Source: Rhodopirellula sp.
GTDB lineage: Bacteria > Planctomycetota > Planctomycetia > Pirellulales > Pirellulaceae
Direction of reading: 5' to 3'
Length of the DNA stretch: 64,000 bases
Assembly: GCA_002689655.1 (NCBI GenBank)
Contig: NZHC01000144.1
Location: 5,719-69,718 of the forward strand
The notes under the pieces were generated by a model. That model worked only from the letters and a program-made list of their open reading frames with translations, did not search any database and was not told the DNA's origin. Of this stretch, positions 55,106-64,000 are shown in pieces. Made by a program: the position numbers and the translations under genes. Each line of letters starts with the position of its first letter. The first letter of the stretch is position 1.

Positions 55106-57961
55106 TTGCATCCCACACGCAATCTGACCGCCGCACCGTTTTTAGTCTTCGGCTGCTTGTTTTCGCTGATTCCTGAACTTCTTGAAGCCGCCGAAACAAC
55201 GGGCAATTTTGAACGGGAAATTCGGCCAATCCTGGCTAGGTATTGCACTGATTGCCACGATGCGAACACGGCCAAAGCTGATTTACGGGTTGACACTCTG
55301 GACGGACAATTACACGGCGAACAGGGCGAAACGTGGCACGACATCCTAAACCGTGTCAGCATTGGAGAAATGCCGCCTCGAGACGCAGAGCAGTTGCCAA
55401 CCCACCAGCGTCGCATGTTAACTGGTTGGATCCGGAGCAAACTTAAAAAGCTCGCAGCTCAAAACAATCCAGGCGGCCAGACGGTACTCAGGCGTCTGAC
55501 GCGATACGAATACAATAATACGCTACGAGACCTGACGGGTATTGCGTTAGACTATTCAGTTGACTTACCACCTGACTCCAATTCCCCCAATGGTTTCAAA
55601 AACAATGGCTCGGTACTAGGAATCTCACCGCTCCAATTGGAGTACTACGTTGGCGCGGCCCGTAAAGCAATGTCAAAGGCGATCGTGACCGATCCTGCCC
55701 CGCACGTCCATCGACATCACTTCGAAACGTCTTCCCCTTCCAATGCACCGAACATCAAAACGGCAATTGGGAATCGCATGACACCGGGCGGCCGCTTCTT
55801 CGGCAAGATGCTTGAGTACCCACGTGAGGGCGAGTTCGTCATCAGGGTGAAAGCGAGTTCACTTATCCCCGCAGGCCTTGAAGTTCCCCGAATGCGTGTC
55901 AGCCTTGGACTGAGATCTGATACCGTGTCGCCCACCAAGTTGTTGGGTGAAATCGATGTTGCGAACCCCGAAAATGCGCCAAAGGTGTACGAGTTCCGAG
56001 GACGCATCGAAGAATTCCCACTCCCTGGACACAATCCAAAATTCCCCGGTGTCACGATCGTAGTTTCCAATGAATGCGATGATGGACACCCCCCCGAGGC
56101 AGACCTGGTATACCCGCGCATCAAATTTACACGCGAAGAAGCAAAACGAGTAGCCAGCCGAGCCAAGGAACGGGCCTTCGTTTTCCCCGAAGCCGAGATA
56201 GCAGGACTCAAGATCCAAGACAAACGGCTTCGCGAAATCACCAAAGCCGCCGAATCGCTACAAAAAAATATTGAAGAGTTGCGTCTCGTCGATCCAAACT
56301 CAGATGCTGTGGTCGATTTGGCATGTCGCTTGTTTGAAGTGAATAACTCCAGCAAGAAACTTCGTAACAGCATCAAGCAACTCTGCAAACAACAGAAGCT
56401 TGACCACGCGAGCATCTTGAAAACGTTTGACACCGAAAATGCCGAGGAGATCAATGACCACCGCGCTGTGCTGTCAAAATTCCAACACCTGACGCCAGTG
56501 AGCCGCAAGGACAAAAAAGCACTGCGTGCCTTGCTGCCCCCCGGACCGCCGAGGTCAACGTTGGTACTCGAGTCCCTCGAGTTCGAGGGTCCCATCTACG
56601 ATCACTGGCCACCGGACTCGCACCGACGGCTGTTACCGGAACTGCCCGACGTGGACGCCCCGTTGAACGACCATTCTGAAGGTGGCATCCAGACAAAGGA
56701 TCGACAACACGCCCAGTTCGCGATTCAGCGTTTTATGAAAAGAGCATTTCGGCGGCCCATTACTGACCATGACTCCTCATACGTTCTTGATTATTTCAAT
56801 GAAGTACACGCGAGATCGAACTCCTTTGAACTGGCGATGCGTGAGGCGTTTGTCATGATACTCGTTTCCCCGGAGTTTCTTTTCCACGTCGAAGCGAGTC
56901 CCACCCTCGGTCCACGTCCACTTACCCAGCATGAAATCGCTACCAGACTCTCCTATTTTCTTTGGTCGACAACACCCGATACGCAACTCACTCAGTTGGC
57001 AGACTTGGGCCAACTCCTGAATCCGAGCATACTTGAAGCCCAGGTTCGCAGACTTCTCAAATCGCCCCAGTCAAGCGAATTTGTGACGCACTTCACAGAC
57101 CAATGGCTTGACCTGTCAGGTCTCGACCGCGTTGCCATCAATCCTGAGTATTACCCGGGATTTGATGACGCCTTGAAAACCTCGATGCGTCAGGAGACGC
57201 ATTCGTTCTTCGCAGAGGTGCTACACAAAGAGCTGAATGCGCTAAACCTGCTGGATTCGGACTTTTTGATGCTGAACGGCCCACTGGCAAAACACTATGG
57301 TTTAACGGGGCCGAAAGGAGGCCGATTTGAACGCGTCGATCTTGCCGACAACTCACGCCGAGGGGGCCTACTCACTCAGGCCAGCGTCCTGCTTCTAAAT
57401 TCAACTGGGGAGGACTCCCATCCAATCCGTCGCGGAGTTTGGCTCCGCAGTCGACTGCTGGACGACCCACCAGCACCGCCTCCACCTGATGTACCCGAAT
57501 TGGATTCGCAGTCCGCGAAAATTGCAGGACAATCGGTGCGTCAGCAACTGGAGCACCATTCTCGCCGCGAAGCCTGCAACGACTGCCACCGCGGAATCGA
57601 CCCTTGGGGCATTCCCTTCGAACATTTCGACGCGATCGGAAAATATCGCACCGAAGCGGTCCGCCTTCAGACGGGAAAACGAAAGCCGCTACAAGTCGAT
57701 GTCTCCTCGCAAACCGTTCTTCCTAGCGGAAAGAGCATCGACAACATGCACGATCTCAAAACGCATCTGCTGAAAAGCGAGCGACGCAGGTTCGCAAGCG
57801 CCTTGGTTTCACGCTTGTTGGAGTATGGCACGGGCCGAAACCTTGTCTTCCAAGATCAAGCAAGCATAGAACAGTTGACAGACCAATTTGAAGCGTCTGA
57901 GTATCGCTTGAGTGACTTGATTGTAGCCATCGTGCAATCAAAACCTTTCCAAAACAAATAA
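55106..57961 (+). CDS. secreted planctomycete cytochrome protein (DUF1592 family)
   Basis: From TTG 55106 the 951-residue protein has a signal peptide (to about residue 29). Next is a PSCyt1-type domain with heme motif C-T-D-C-H at 47-51, a DUF1587 segment (R-L-T-R-Y-E-Y-N-N-T-L-R-D-L-T-G) and a divergent Lys/Glu-rich middle. DUF1595/DUF1592 follow (R-F-M-K-R-A-F-R-R-P, S-P-E-F-L-F, R-L-S-Y-F-L-W-S), then DUF1588 with C-N-D-C-H-R-G-I-D-P-W-G, and DUF1585 at the end. The family is paired with DUF1552 proteins, as here, 19 bp downstream. Function is unproven. TTG 55106 was chosen over GTG 55046 because GGAGAA precedes it and the signal peptide then starts at once. Confidence 0.88.
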   Translation: MHPTRNLTAAPFLVFGCLFSLIPELLEAAETTGNFEREIRPILARYCTDCHDANTAKADLRVDTLDGQLHGEQGETWHDILNRVSIGEMPPRDAEQLPTHQRRMLTGWIRSKLKKLAAQNNPGGQTVLRRLTRYEYNNTLRDLTGIALDYSVDLPPDSNSPNGFKNNGSVLGISPLQLEYYVGAARKAMSKAIVTDPAPHVHRHHFETSSPSNAPNIKTAIGNRMTPGGRFFGKMLEYPREGEFVIRVKASSLIPAGLEVPRMRVSLGLRSDTVSPTKLLGEIDVANPENAPKVYEFRGRIEEFPLPGHNPKFPGVTIVVSNECDDGHPPEADLVYPRIKFTREEAKRVASRAKERAFVFPEAEIAGLKIQDKRLREITKAAESLQKNIEELRLVDPNSDAVVDLACRLFEVNNSSKKLRNSIKQLCKQQKLDHASILKTFDTENAEEINDHRAVLSKFQHLTPVSRKDKKALRALLPPGPPRSTLVLESLEFEGPIYDHWPPDSHRRLLPELPDVDAPLNDHSEGGIQTKDRQHAQFAIQRFMKRAFRRPITDHDSSYVLDYFNEVHARSNSFELAMREAFVMILVSPEFLFHVEASPTLGPRPLTQHEIATRLSYFLWSTTPDTQLTQLADLGQLLNPSILEAQVRRLLKSPQSSEFVTHFTDQWLDLSGLDRVAINPEYYPGFDDALKTSMRQETHSFFAEVLHKELNALNLLDSDFLMLNGPLAKHYGLTGPKGGRFERVDLADNSRRGGLLTQASVLLLNSTGEDSHPIRRGVWLRSRLLDDPPAPPPPDVPELDSQSAKIAGQSVRQQLEHHSRREACNDCHRGIDPWGIPFEHFDAIGKYRTEAVRLQTGKRKPLQVDVSSQTVLPSGKSIDNMHDLKTHLLKSERRRFASALVSRLLEYGTGRNLVFQDQASIEQLTDQFEASEYRLSDLIVAIVQSKPFQNK

Positions 57962-57980
57962 TCATTTCGCGAGCATAAAC

Positions 57981-59321
57981 ATGAAACAAAAATCTTGGCA
58001 ACTGGATCGACGTACGTTGCTACGCGGAGTGGGTGCCAGTTTGGCTTTGCCATGGATGGACGCAATGGCTTGGGGGGAGAACACCGCTGCCAGCCTTCCG
58101 ACACGTTTCTGTTGCGTTTATTTTCCATTCGGCGTGGCGGTACCCCGTGAGGATGATCCGAGCCGGCAATGGGGCTGGTTTCCAACAGGAGAGGGCAAAG
58201 ACTTCAAATTCACCCACGTGCTGAACTCCCTCGAAGCCCTTCGTGACAACGTTACCGTCATCGGTGGTATTTCACACCCCAATGGCTGGGCGATGGGGGG
58301 GCACGACACCGGGGATATCTATCTCACCGGATCGCTGATGAAGAATGGTGTATTTACAAACACGATCTCGCTGGACCAGCGGATTGCAGAAGCGAATGGA
58401 GCTGACACCCGATTCTCTTCCCTTACGCTCTCAAGCGATGGTGGTGTCGGCGAACCAACCCGGTCATGCACTTTGTCTTTTTCTCGAGAGGGGCGTCCGA
58501 TCCCTGCGTTATCAAGTCCCTCCCAAATCTTTGCGCGTCTTTTTGGCGATGAACAGGGTGGAACTCGAACACAACAACTCCAGCAACTTAGAAACACCAG
58601 CAGCATGCTGGACCGTGTACTAGAACACTCCAAACAATTGAACCGTAGCCTGGGTGCGAATGATCAGCGCAAATTCGATGAGTACCTCTCTTCTGTCCGA
58701 ACCATTGAGCAGCGAGTTGAGCGTGCCGAAGCGTGGCTGGATGTTCCGAAGCCCGAGGTGTCACGTGATTCTCTCGATTTTGATGCTACGCAACAGGGAC
58801 CGATCGAATACATCAAAGCCATCTACGAACTCATGTACCTCGCGTTCCAAACCGACTCGACTCGCGTGGCGACTTACATGATTGGTCAGGTTGCTGGAGC
58901 AACCACCATCGCCAACGCCTTCCCAAGTTGCATTGGCCTTTCACCCAATTGGCACGGTTTAGCTCATGGTGCGGGTAAAGCTGGCGGGATTGAGAAACTC
59001 GGACGTTTTGATCAGTTCCTTGCCCAAAACCATGCGGCCTTCTTGAGCCGGTTGAACTCTACCAACGAAGGCGACGGCACCTTGCTGGACAGAACCATCG
59101 TGCTATATGGATCAAGCAACAGCAAAACCCACAACAATCATAACTATCCACTTCTTCTTGCTGGTGGGCGCGGTCTCGGCCTCACCCATGGACAGTATTT
59201 GAAGTACAGCGAACGGGACATGCGTTTATCGAATCTGTATGCAACTGTGCTGCACCGGCTTGGGGTGACCGATGAGGGCTTTAGCGATAGTACTGGAGAG
59301 ATGACCGATATTCTTGCCTGA
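57981..59321 (+). CDS. DUF1552 secreted protein
   Basis: The 446-residue protein begins with a Tat-like signal (L-D-R-R-T-L-L-R-G-V-G-A-S-L-A-L-P near residues 8-24), as usual for DUF1552. Family features follow: F-P-F-G-V near residue 49, G-G-I-S-H-P-N near 95, G-H-D-T-G-D-I-Y-L-T-G, S-L-D-Q-R-I-A, L-D-x-V-L-E-H, Y-L-S-S-V-R-x-I-E-Q-R-V, and a late S-S-N-S-K-T-H-N-N-H-N-Y-P. The fold is distantly sulfatase-like. It is the standard partner of DUF1592 proteins and probably forms an exported complex with the gene upstream. The function is unknown. Confidence 0.9.
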   Translation: MKQKSWQLDRRTLLRGVGASLALPWMDAMAWGENTAASLPTRFCCVYFPFGVAVPREDDPSRQWGWFPTGEGKDFKFTHVLNSLEALRDNVTVIGGISHPNGWAMGGHDTGDIYLTGSLMKNGVFTNTISLDQRIAEANGADTRFSSLTLSSDGGVGEPTRSCTLSFSREGRPIPALSSPSQIFARLFGDEQGGTRTQQLQQLRNTSSMLDRVLEHSKQLNRSLGANDQRKFDEYLSSVRTIEQRVERAEAWLDVPKPEVSRDSLDFDATQQGPIEYIKAIYELMYLAFQTDSTRVATYMIGQVAGATTIANAFPSCIGLSPNWHGLAHGAGKAGGIEKLGRFDQFLAQNHAAFLSRLNSTNEGDGTLLDRTIVLYGSSNSKTHNNHNYPLLLAGGRGLGLTHGQYLKYSERDMRLSNLYATVLHRLGVTDEGFSDSTGEMTDILA

Positions 59322-60022
59322 CTCAACGATGGCGTGATGGCGTGAACAGAGGACAAAGGCTGTCACGAAAACCTCCGTTGCCAAGTGCGTGTCATCGCCT
59401 GTTGGGTTGACAGCCGACGCTGCCTGAGGGTGAACTTGCAAGCCGGTTCCCCGCCTGTGCCAGCTGCAGGAAAAAGAAAAGCAACACCGCCCCGTGCTCA
59501 TCTGCCTATTTACACAACGCCAGATGCACACACCGCAACTTCCACATGAGTACACCCACTCGTTACTCGCAAATCCAACCAACAAGTCGACCATTCTGCG
59601 CTGTCCCGCAGTTTCTGCTCAGCCCCCACCATGTCATCGGATCGCGTTAAGTCAAGGAACAGCGTTGTCCTCAACTGACGGGAGAGAGGCCCTGTGTCCC
59701 AAAGGAAAGCCGCTTGCTTAGTTTCTATGCTACTGCCTAACCGAAGATCAACATTGATACGGCAGCCCGCCCGGGCTATTCACGTGACCCAATGGTTTGC
59801 ATAGCATTCAGTCCTATGAGCTTACACTGTTGGCCTTCAAGTCTATGCCTATCGAGGCTGAAACCGGCGTAGAACGTATCCTTTCAGAAGAGCAGCGATA
59901 CAAAACCCGCGGTCCAGTTGTTTTCCAGCAGGTGTCAATGAACTTTGAAAAGGATCGGGCTCATGAGCGGTGAGGGCGAGCAAGTTGTAGTTTTTACACG
60001 AGATTAATAAAGGAGATAAACA
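59322..60022. other. 701-bp non-coding stretch
   Basis: No gene or terminator was recognised. GGAG six to nine bases before 60023 serves the next gene; a promoter could not be fixed in the AT-rich 60 bp before it. Confidence 0.4.
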
Positions 60023-60499
60023 ATGCGAGTTGCAACTCGAATCTTATTTGTCATGATATTCGCTTTGTATTGGGGCGGCCTCACCTTTTATACCGGCTTC
60101 GTAGTCAGAATTATTCATAGTGTGCTTAATAACCCGATGGATGGAGGCCTCATCACGCAGAAAGTCACCATCGTGTTGCAAACACTTGGCTTATGCACGA
60201 TACCTCTCATGCTGGTCAATGACTTTACCGTCGCCAGAAGCTCAAGACGTCTTGGACTGGCCCTGCTCACGTTGACCCTCGTGCTCTCATCCTCGCTGGT
60301 TGCTCTTTTTATTGTTCACTGGCAATTGGACGCCGTGATCGACACAAAGGAGATGTCGATTACCAATCGCATTGAATTTGATGCAGCCCATCGACGTTAC
60401 AACCAAAGCACCACCGTGCAGTGGATCGCAGCGGTCCTGTACCTACCGCTGGCGGTGCACTCGTGGCGGGTCACAGATTCGCGTACCCCTGCCCCATAG
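60023..60499 (+). CDS. four-helix membrane protein, possibly DUF4149-like
   Basis: The 158-residue protein has four hydrophobic segments at about 8-28, 48-66, 75-97 and 132-150. A conserved-looking F-D-A-A-H-R-R-Y-N-Q lies before the last helix, resembling the F-x-x-L-H-x-x-Y of DUF4149/TMEM205-like proteins. A strong ribosome binding site (AAAGGAG) precedes the ATG. No catalytic residues. The call to DUF4149 is tentative. Confidence 0.7.
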   Translation: MRVATRILFVMIFALYWGGLTFYTGFVVRIIHSVLNNPMDGGLITQKVTIVLQTLGLCTIPLMLVNDFTVARSSRRLGLALLTLTLVLSSSLVALFIVHWQLDAVIDTKEMSITNRIEFDAAHRRYNQSTTVQWIAAVLYLPLAVHSWRVTDSRTPAP

Positions 60500-60714
60500 T
60501 AACAACGAATGAACATCAAACGCTTCATTGAGCACGCGTTGCGGTTGATTACGTGGAAAGCCTTACGGCCCTATTCAAAACATCGAGCAGCCAACCGTTT
60601 GACGCCTTTGCGTCCAGAATACCGATACTTGTCCGATGAACTACAAAACGCAGTGGCGCTAATACGCTCAGATCGAAGGTGTGTTGGAAGCTCATTCTGT
60701 AGCAATGAGATGCC

Positions 60715-61803
60715 TCAGGCCTGTTGGTGATGAGGCACTTCAATGCCCTTGGCCGAGAATTTGTCAACCAGGTCTGCGCGCTGCAGTGAACGATGAACCG
60801 CTTCTTCCGGCGTGATATTTTCGTCGACTACATGCTGCACCAACGCATCATTCATCAGCATATTTCCCTCTTTCCTGCCCACCTGCATGCCGGACTCAAT
60901 TTGGAACGTTTTACCTTCACGGATTTGGTTGGAGATCGCGTTGTTGACAATCAGAACCTCCAAGGCTGCAATCCGTCCTTTAGATGGCCGTTTGCATAGA
61001 GTCTGGGCGACAATGCCCTTCAGACTGCTGGCTAACATCGTCCTGATCTGTGCCTGCCGATCTGCAGGAAATTGATCGATAATTCGATCCACGGTGGAAG
61101 CAGCCGTTGTGGTATGCAATGTCCCGAACACAAGATGCCCGGTCTCGGCGGTTTCAATCGCAATGTGGGTCGTCTCAAGATCTCTCATCTCCCCAACAAG
61201 AACGATATCAGGATCCTCGCGAAGGGCCGCCCTCAATGCACGCGAAAACGATTCCGTGTGCGTATGAACCTCACGTTGGTTAATCAAACATTTTTTATTC
61301 TCATGGACAAATTCAATGGGGTCCTCGATGGTAATGACATGATCCGTACGTCGTTGATTGATATAGTCAATCATGGCCGTCAAAGTGGTGCTCTTGCCGG
61401 ACCCCGTGGGACCGGTAACCAACACAAGGCCCTTGGGAAGAGTGCACAGTTGAAGCACAGCTTCTGGCAATTGAAGGTCCTCTGCGGTCATGAAATCATT
61501 GGGAATGATTCGAAAAACGGCTCCTGGTCCTCGTCGGTCCTGAAATGCATTGCATCGAAAGCGGGCAATTCCCTTGAGATCATAAGCCCAATCAGCGTCG
61601 CCAGTTTCGGCGAAGTTCTTCCGTGCGGTTTCCGTCATGATCGGATCAAGTAACGACTGAACCTTTTCGGACTCCAGCGGCGTCGCTTTCAGAGGAGCCA
61701 TCGTACCGTGGACTCGAAGAATCGGCGGCGACCCAGTGCTGATGTGCAGATCCGATCCTTCATTCTTCTGTATTGCGGACAAATACTTGTCGATGTCAGG
61801 CAT
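60715..61803 (-). CDS. pilT: type IV pilus retraction ATPase PilT
   Basis: The 362-residue secretion ATPase powers pilus retraction. It has the N-terminal PAS-like domain (D-L-H-I-S-x-G-x-P-P-x-x-R near residues 20-32) and Walker A G-P-T-G-S-G-K-S-T-T near 133. The Asp box (T-I-E-D-P-I-E), Walker B L-V-G-E-M-R-D, and the His box G-H-L-V-F-G-T-L-H-T-T follow. The A-I-R-x-x-I-R-E-G-K region is altered to A-I-S-N-Q-I-R-E-G-K. ATG 61803 has GGAG seven bases upstream and starts at the usual N-terminus; the frame runs on to 61887. No other pilus gene is in the window. Confidence 0.94.
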   Translation of the reverse strand: MPDIDKYLSAIQKNEGSDLHISTGSPPILRVHGTMAPLKATPLESEKVQSLLDPIMTETARKNFAETGDADWAYDLKGIARFRCNAFQDRRGPGAVFRIIPNDFMTAEDLQLPEAVLQLCTLPKGLVLVTGPTGSGKSTTLTAMIDYINQRRTDHVITIEDPIEFVHENKKCLINQREVHTHTESFSRALRAALREDPDIVLVGEMRDLETTHIAIETAETGHLVFGTLHTTTAASTVDRIIDQFPADRQAQIRTMLASSLKGIVAQTLCKRPSKGRIAALEVLIVNNAISNQIREGKTFQIESGMQVGRKEGNMLMNDALVQHVVDENITPEEAVHRSLQRADLVDKFSAKGIEVPHHQQA

Positions 61804-62311
61804 GCGGAACTCCAACGCCAAAGAGGACGGTAGTTGAAAACGAACACCCCAAGGTGTTAACGAGTTCGGTGAACCCGCATCACTCATTTTTCCATTATGG
61901 GACTCGTCTAGCGGTGCATCCTTGCCTGCACGCAGGCTTCTGCTTCCCTAGCGGTATACCAACCGCAAGATCCCATAGCAAACGTTTCTACGCCATTTGT
62001 TACCCCGAAAGTGCTTTTTTCGGGAAAGTCGCAGAGCCATCATGATGGAACGCGCGACACCTGTAGCCACAATCCAGACCGTGCCAGCAGCGAGGATGAA
62101 CATCGAGGTCGGAATGAAAGAAGAGCCAGAACAGACGCCGATTCGTCGCAATCACCTGCCAATCCCCTCGCATACGTATGCAGGCATAGCCTGTCGCACC
62201 ATCGACACTCGATCCTGTGCCGCTGCAACGTACACCATCGCAATGCGGCCTGCATCTGGAATGCGCGTAGGGTGATAATCGAGAACAACTGCTCTCCAGC
62301 TGGCCTCAGCC
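61804..62311. other. interval upstream of pilT with a hairpin and a doubtful small frame
   Basis: CCCGAAA-7-TTTCGGG at 62004-62024 is a clean 7-bp hairpin with no T-run. A minus-strand frame (61948-62151) could encode a small membrane protein and is listed separately. Confidence 0.35.
61948..62151 (-). CDS. possible small membrane protein
   Basis: The frame starts at TTG 62151 directly after an in-frame TGA and could also start at ATG 62097. It encodes a hydrophobic segment (M-F-I-L-A-A-G-T-V-W-I-V-A-T-G-V-A) followed by a strongly basic tail. The same frame is open above the TGA to 62388 and overlaps the preceding gene in another frame. It might be a small gene between two minus-strand genes, or the tail of a broken one. 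There is no clear ribosome binding site. Confidence 0.3.
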   Translation of the reverse strand: MRRIGVCSGSSFIPTSMFILAAGTVWIVATGVARSIMMALRLSRKKHFRGNKWRRNVCYGILRLVYR

Positions 62312-62698
62312 TCATCGCGGAGCGGTTCGCTCCCCAGCATCGGAGGTTCTCTCTTGGGAGCTCTGTGTCGCAACAGCAACCCGATCAAGCAAATCGCAAA
62401 GAAAACTTCCGAGAGGATTCAGGGTGGGCGGAACAACAGTCTCCTTCCCTCGGTAAGCAGTCTCACTTGAGTCCGCCCCCGTGTTCGTACCTGCCCCATG
62501 CGTGGCACTTCCGTTAGTACCTTCCGCACTAGTCTCCGTTGAATACTCCTTGGCCGCGGATGCGGTCATTTCATCAACCACCTGTTCGGCAGCACTGACT
62601 GCAACACGCTGTGCCTTCTCCCAGAGTTCAGAAACCTGAATTCTCTCACCACCTTCTGTTAACTCGATATCCAAGTCTAAATTCAGCCTGACCTTCAT
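62312..62698 (-). CDS. short protein of unknown function
   Basis: The 128-residue protein begins M-K-V-R-L-N-L-D-L-D-I-E-L-T with GAGG upstream. Residues 1-45 look folded (a beta-strand pair then an amphipathic helix with E-K-A-Q-R-V-A-V-S-A-A-E). Residues about 50-90 are Ser/Thr/Gly/Glu-rich and disordered. A short hydrophobic patch (L-G-S-F-L-C-D-L-L) comes before a polar tail. No family was recognised. It may be cotranscribed with pilT, about 500 bp downstream. Confidence 0.55.
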   Translation of the reverse strand: MKVRLNLDLDIELTEGGERIQVSELWEKAQRVAVSAAEQVVDEMTASAAKEYSTETSAEGTNGSATHGAGTNTGADSSETAYRGKETVVPPTLNPLGSFLCDLLDRVAVATQSSQERTSDAGERTAPR

Positions 62699-64000
62699 CG
62701 TAGAACCTCATTATTGCGAACACGGGCTGTAAACTACCAGCAACCGAGGCGATCCCGCACCTCACAGGACGTCACCACGCTATTTTGGGCCAGAAGGCTC
62801 CTTGTTCAGGGCGCAAAACAACTGAAGTTCCTCCCACCCTTTTCCATACCCATGACCCTGTCACGATCTAGCCTGCCCTGCAGCCAGAAGTGTCACCTCG
62901 GCATCGCGCACATTCCCAACGATTAAAGCCATTCCGTTCATAGCCATTCATTCGAGTGGTATGGGTGAATCACAACACCTTGTTCGCTACGTCTGCCCGG
63001 CCGAGCATGATTCCCTAGTGGAAATGAAAATTTGAGACATCAGTTCCCTGAGAGTGCCCGGGGGTGACGATCGAACCCTGCCTTCAACAAACGAGTTGAA
63101 AAGACTACTGCTTTACATGCCAGAAGAAGAAACGGAAGCCTCGCCCCAAGGGACCCCAACCCCGCGATCCTCGCTTGCCATCGCGTGCTGGACTTCGCGT
63201 GCACGCCACCATCTTGGGCCGCTGTGTTCTTTTTTTGGGCATGAACAGCTAGCGATCGCACCGCCTACACTCGCCGGGCCAAACAGAACGCAGAAAAATC
63301 AGGCTTAAGCCACTACGCGGTGCACTAATTAAAAAGCAAAATAGCAGAATGACTTATTCCGCATTGGCGTGTCTCAGAGCTCTCCCGGTGATAGCCCGAA
63401 TTTTCTGCCCTACACGCCTCCTTACTTTCATCCGACTCCAACCTTTCCCTGACCCAATCGCACCCCCACTCAGAGCAGTAATTGTTATAAGCTCGGAACC
63501 TTTCCATTTTATATCGTTCGGCTCCCGTCGCATCCCATGAAGCTTGATGCTACTGGTGTGTTGCAAATGGGGCTGGAAGCTGTACAAGCCTGGTTTAACA
63601 CGCAAACGCAGGATACGAACCACGCCTCTTATGTCACTCGCTGTTTGCCCCAAGGACATAAGCATGCGGAACCGCCTTTGCGATGTACGTGTCCGGCGTT
63701 GAGAAACAGGGGTTCAGAAAACCACATCTGCAGAATCCCCTGACCGAGTAGCAACATCGCGAATAAATACACTGCATGCACACCGGAGAAGTAGCCTGCA
63801 TGACGAGTACGGTGTTGTTCGCGAACATTCAGTTGCCATTTTCAACCTCAGGGCTGCTAACCACCACGAACAGTCAACTGGTGTTCAGCCCGGTGCTTTC
63901 AGTTGCAGGGTGTTAACGCTACAGCGTTCGCACAATGTGGCTCCCCAAAAAAGGCGTAGAACGAAGCTTACCTAAGAGACAAAGACGGAGCTTTCTGCGT
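62699..64000. other. 1.3-kb stretch with no convincing gene
   Basis: Frames of 60-100 codons occur (for example 63354-63665 and 63040-63261, both minus) but lack start signals and recognisable sequence. An ATG at 63935 opens a frame rich in Lys and Arg that is still open at the right edge, 22 codons later; it is too short to call. No terminator, repeat array or RNA gene was recognised. Confidence 0.4.

Noticed and set aside
62011-62517. 168-codon plus frame
   Set aside because: His/Ser/Arg-rich shadow of minus-strand coding sequence with no start signals.
63354-63665. 103-codon minus frame near the right end
   Set aside because: No ribosome binding site, no recognisable motif, and position within a long non-coding stretch.
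63935-64000. Possible start of a gene running off the right edge
   Set aside because: Only 22 codons are visible, without a ribosome binding site, so it cannot be supported.
1-64000. tRNA, rRNA, CRISPR, integrase or transposase genes
   Set aside because: None was found on reading the intergenic stretches; a tRNAscan or Infernal search would be needed to exclude small RNAs fully.

Overview
The window reads as a chromosomal segment of a planctomycete, most likely of the Pirellulaceae/Rhodopirellula type. The evidence is a set of family signatures: a YTV-repeat secreted protein, a DUF1592/DUF1552 gene pair with planctomycete cytochrome and PSD domains, two PQQ-type beta-propeller secreted proteins, a secreted sulfatase, an ABC-2 permease fused to a CPBP protease, a DUF1573 protein and a DUF3500 protein. 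Coding density is low, with many non-coding stretches of 0.4-1.3 kb. No rRNA, tRNA, CRISPR array, insertion sequence or prophage gene was recognised.

Layout. 1-6.7 kb (minus strand): a lipoprotein gene cut by the left edge, a TonB-like membrane protein, a NatAB-type exporter whose permease carries a C-terminal CPBP protease, and homoserine dehydrogenase. 7.2-11.3 kb: an AEC-family transporter, two decayed tandem Hsp20 genes, a PhnP-like metallo-hydrolase and a sugar-phosphate isomerase-like TIM barrel with a clear terminator. 11.4-14.9 kb: dinB and a HAD phosphatase on minus, then the overlapping ubiE-ubiX pair on plus. 16-21.2 kb: envelope genes, namely the YTV cysteine-rich protein with its terminator, a DUF1573 protein and a YejM/PbgA-like membrane sulfatase-fold protein whose 5' end looks frameshifted. 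21.2-27.3 kb: secreted sulfatase, PQQ propeller, DUF3500 protein, zinc-ribbon protein. 27.9-30.2 kb (minus): a three-gene unit of a Lys-rich small protein, an esterase and agmatine deiminase. 30.4-37.2 kb (plus): hpf, ptsN-like EIIA, HPr and EI (a PTS-Ntr-like regulatory set with no sugar permease), then a TIGR03936/DUF2344 protein, RNase E/G and pdxJ. 37.4-42.3 kb: a CXXCH secreted protein behind a good sigma70-like promoter, dgt-like dNTPase, MEKHLA-domain protein, second PQQ propeller.

42.8-52 kb is the most distinctive block: a tightly coupled chemosensory operon cheA-cheW-mcp-cheB-cheR-(REC-PP2C). It has no stand-alone cheY and no motility gene nearby. CheA has two CheW-like modules. The MCP goes from its second membrane helix to the coiled coil without room for a HAMP domain. 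CheB carries an extra N-terminal receiver whose phospho-acceptor Asp is Asn. The operon ends in a response-regulator/PP2C phosphatase, which suggests a non-motility output. 52.2-59.3 kb: a membrane-anchored unknown protein, an FGE-fold lipoprotein and the DUF1592/DUF1552 pair. 60-64 kb: a four-helix membrane protein, a PilT ATPase and a short conserved-looking protein on minus, then 1.3 kb with no convincing gene.

Assignments come from reading motifs and domain order by eye; no database search was possible. Starts were moved inward from the longest reading frame wherever a ribosome binding site, signal peptide or operon overlap argued for it.
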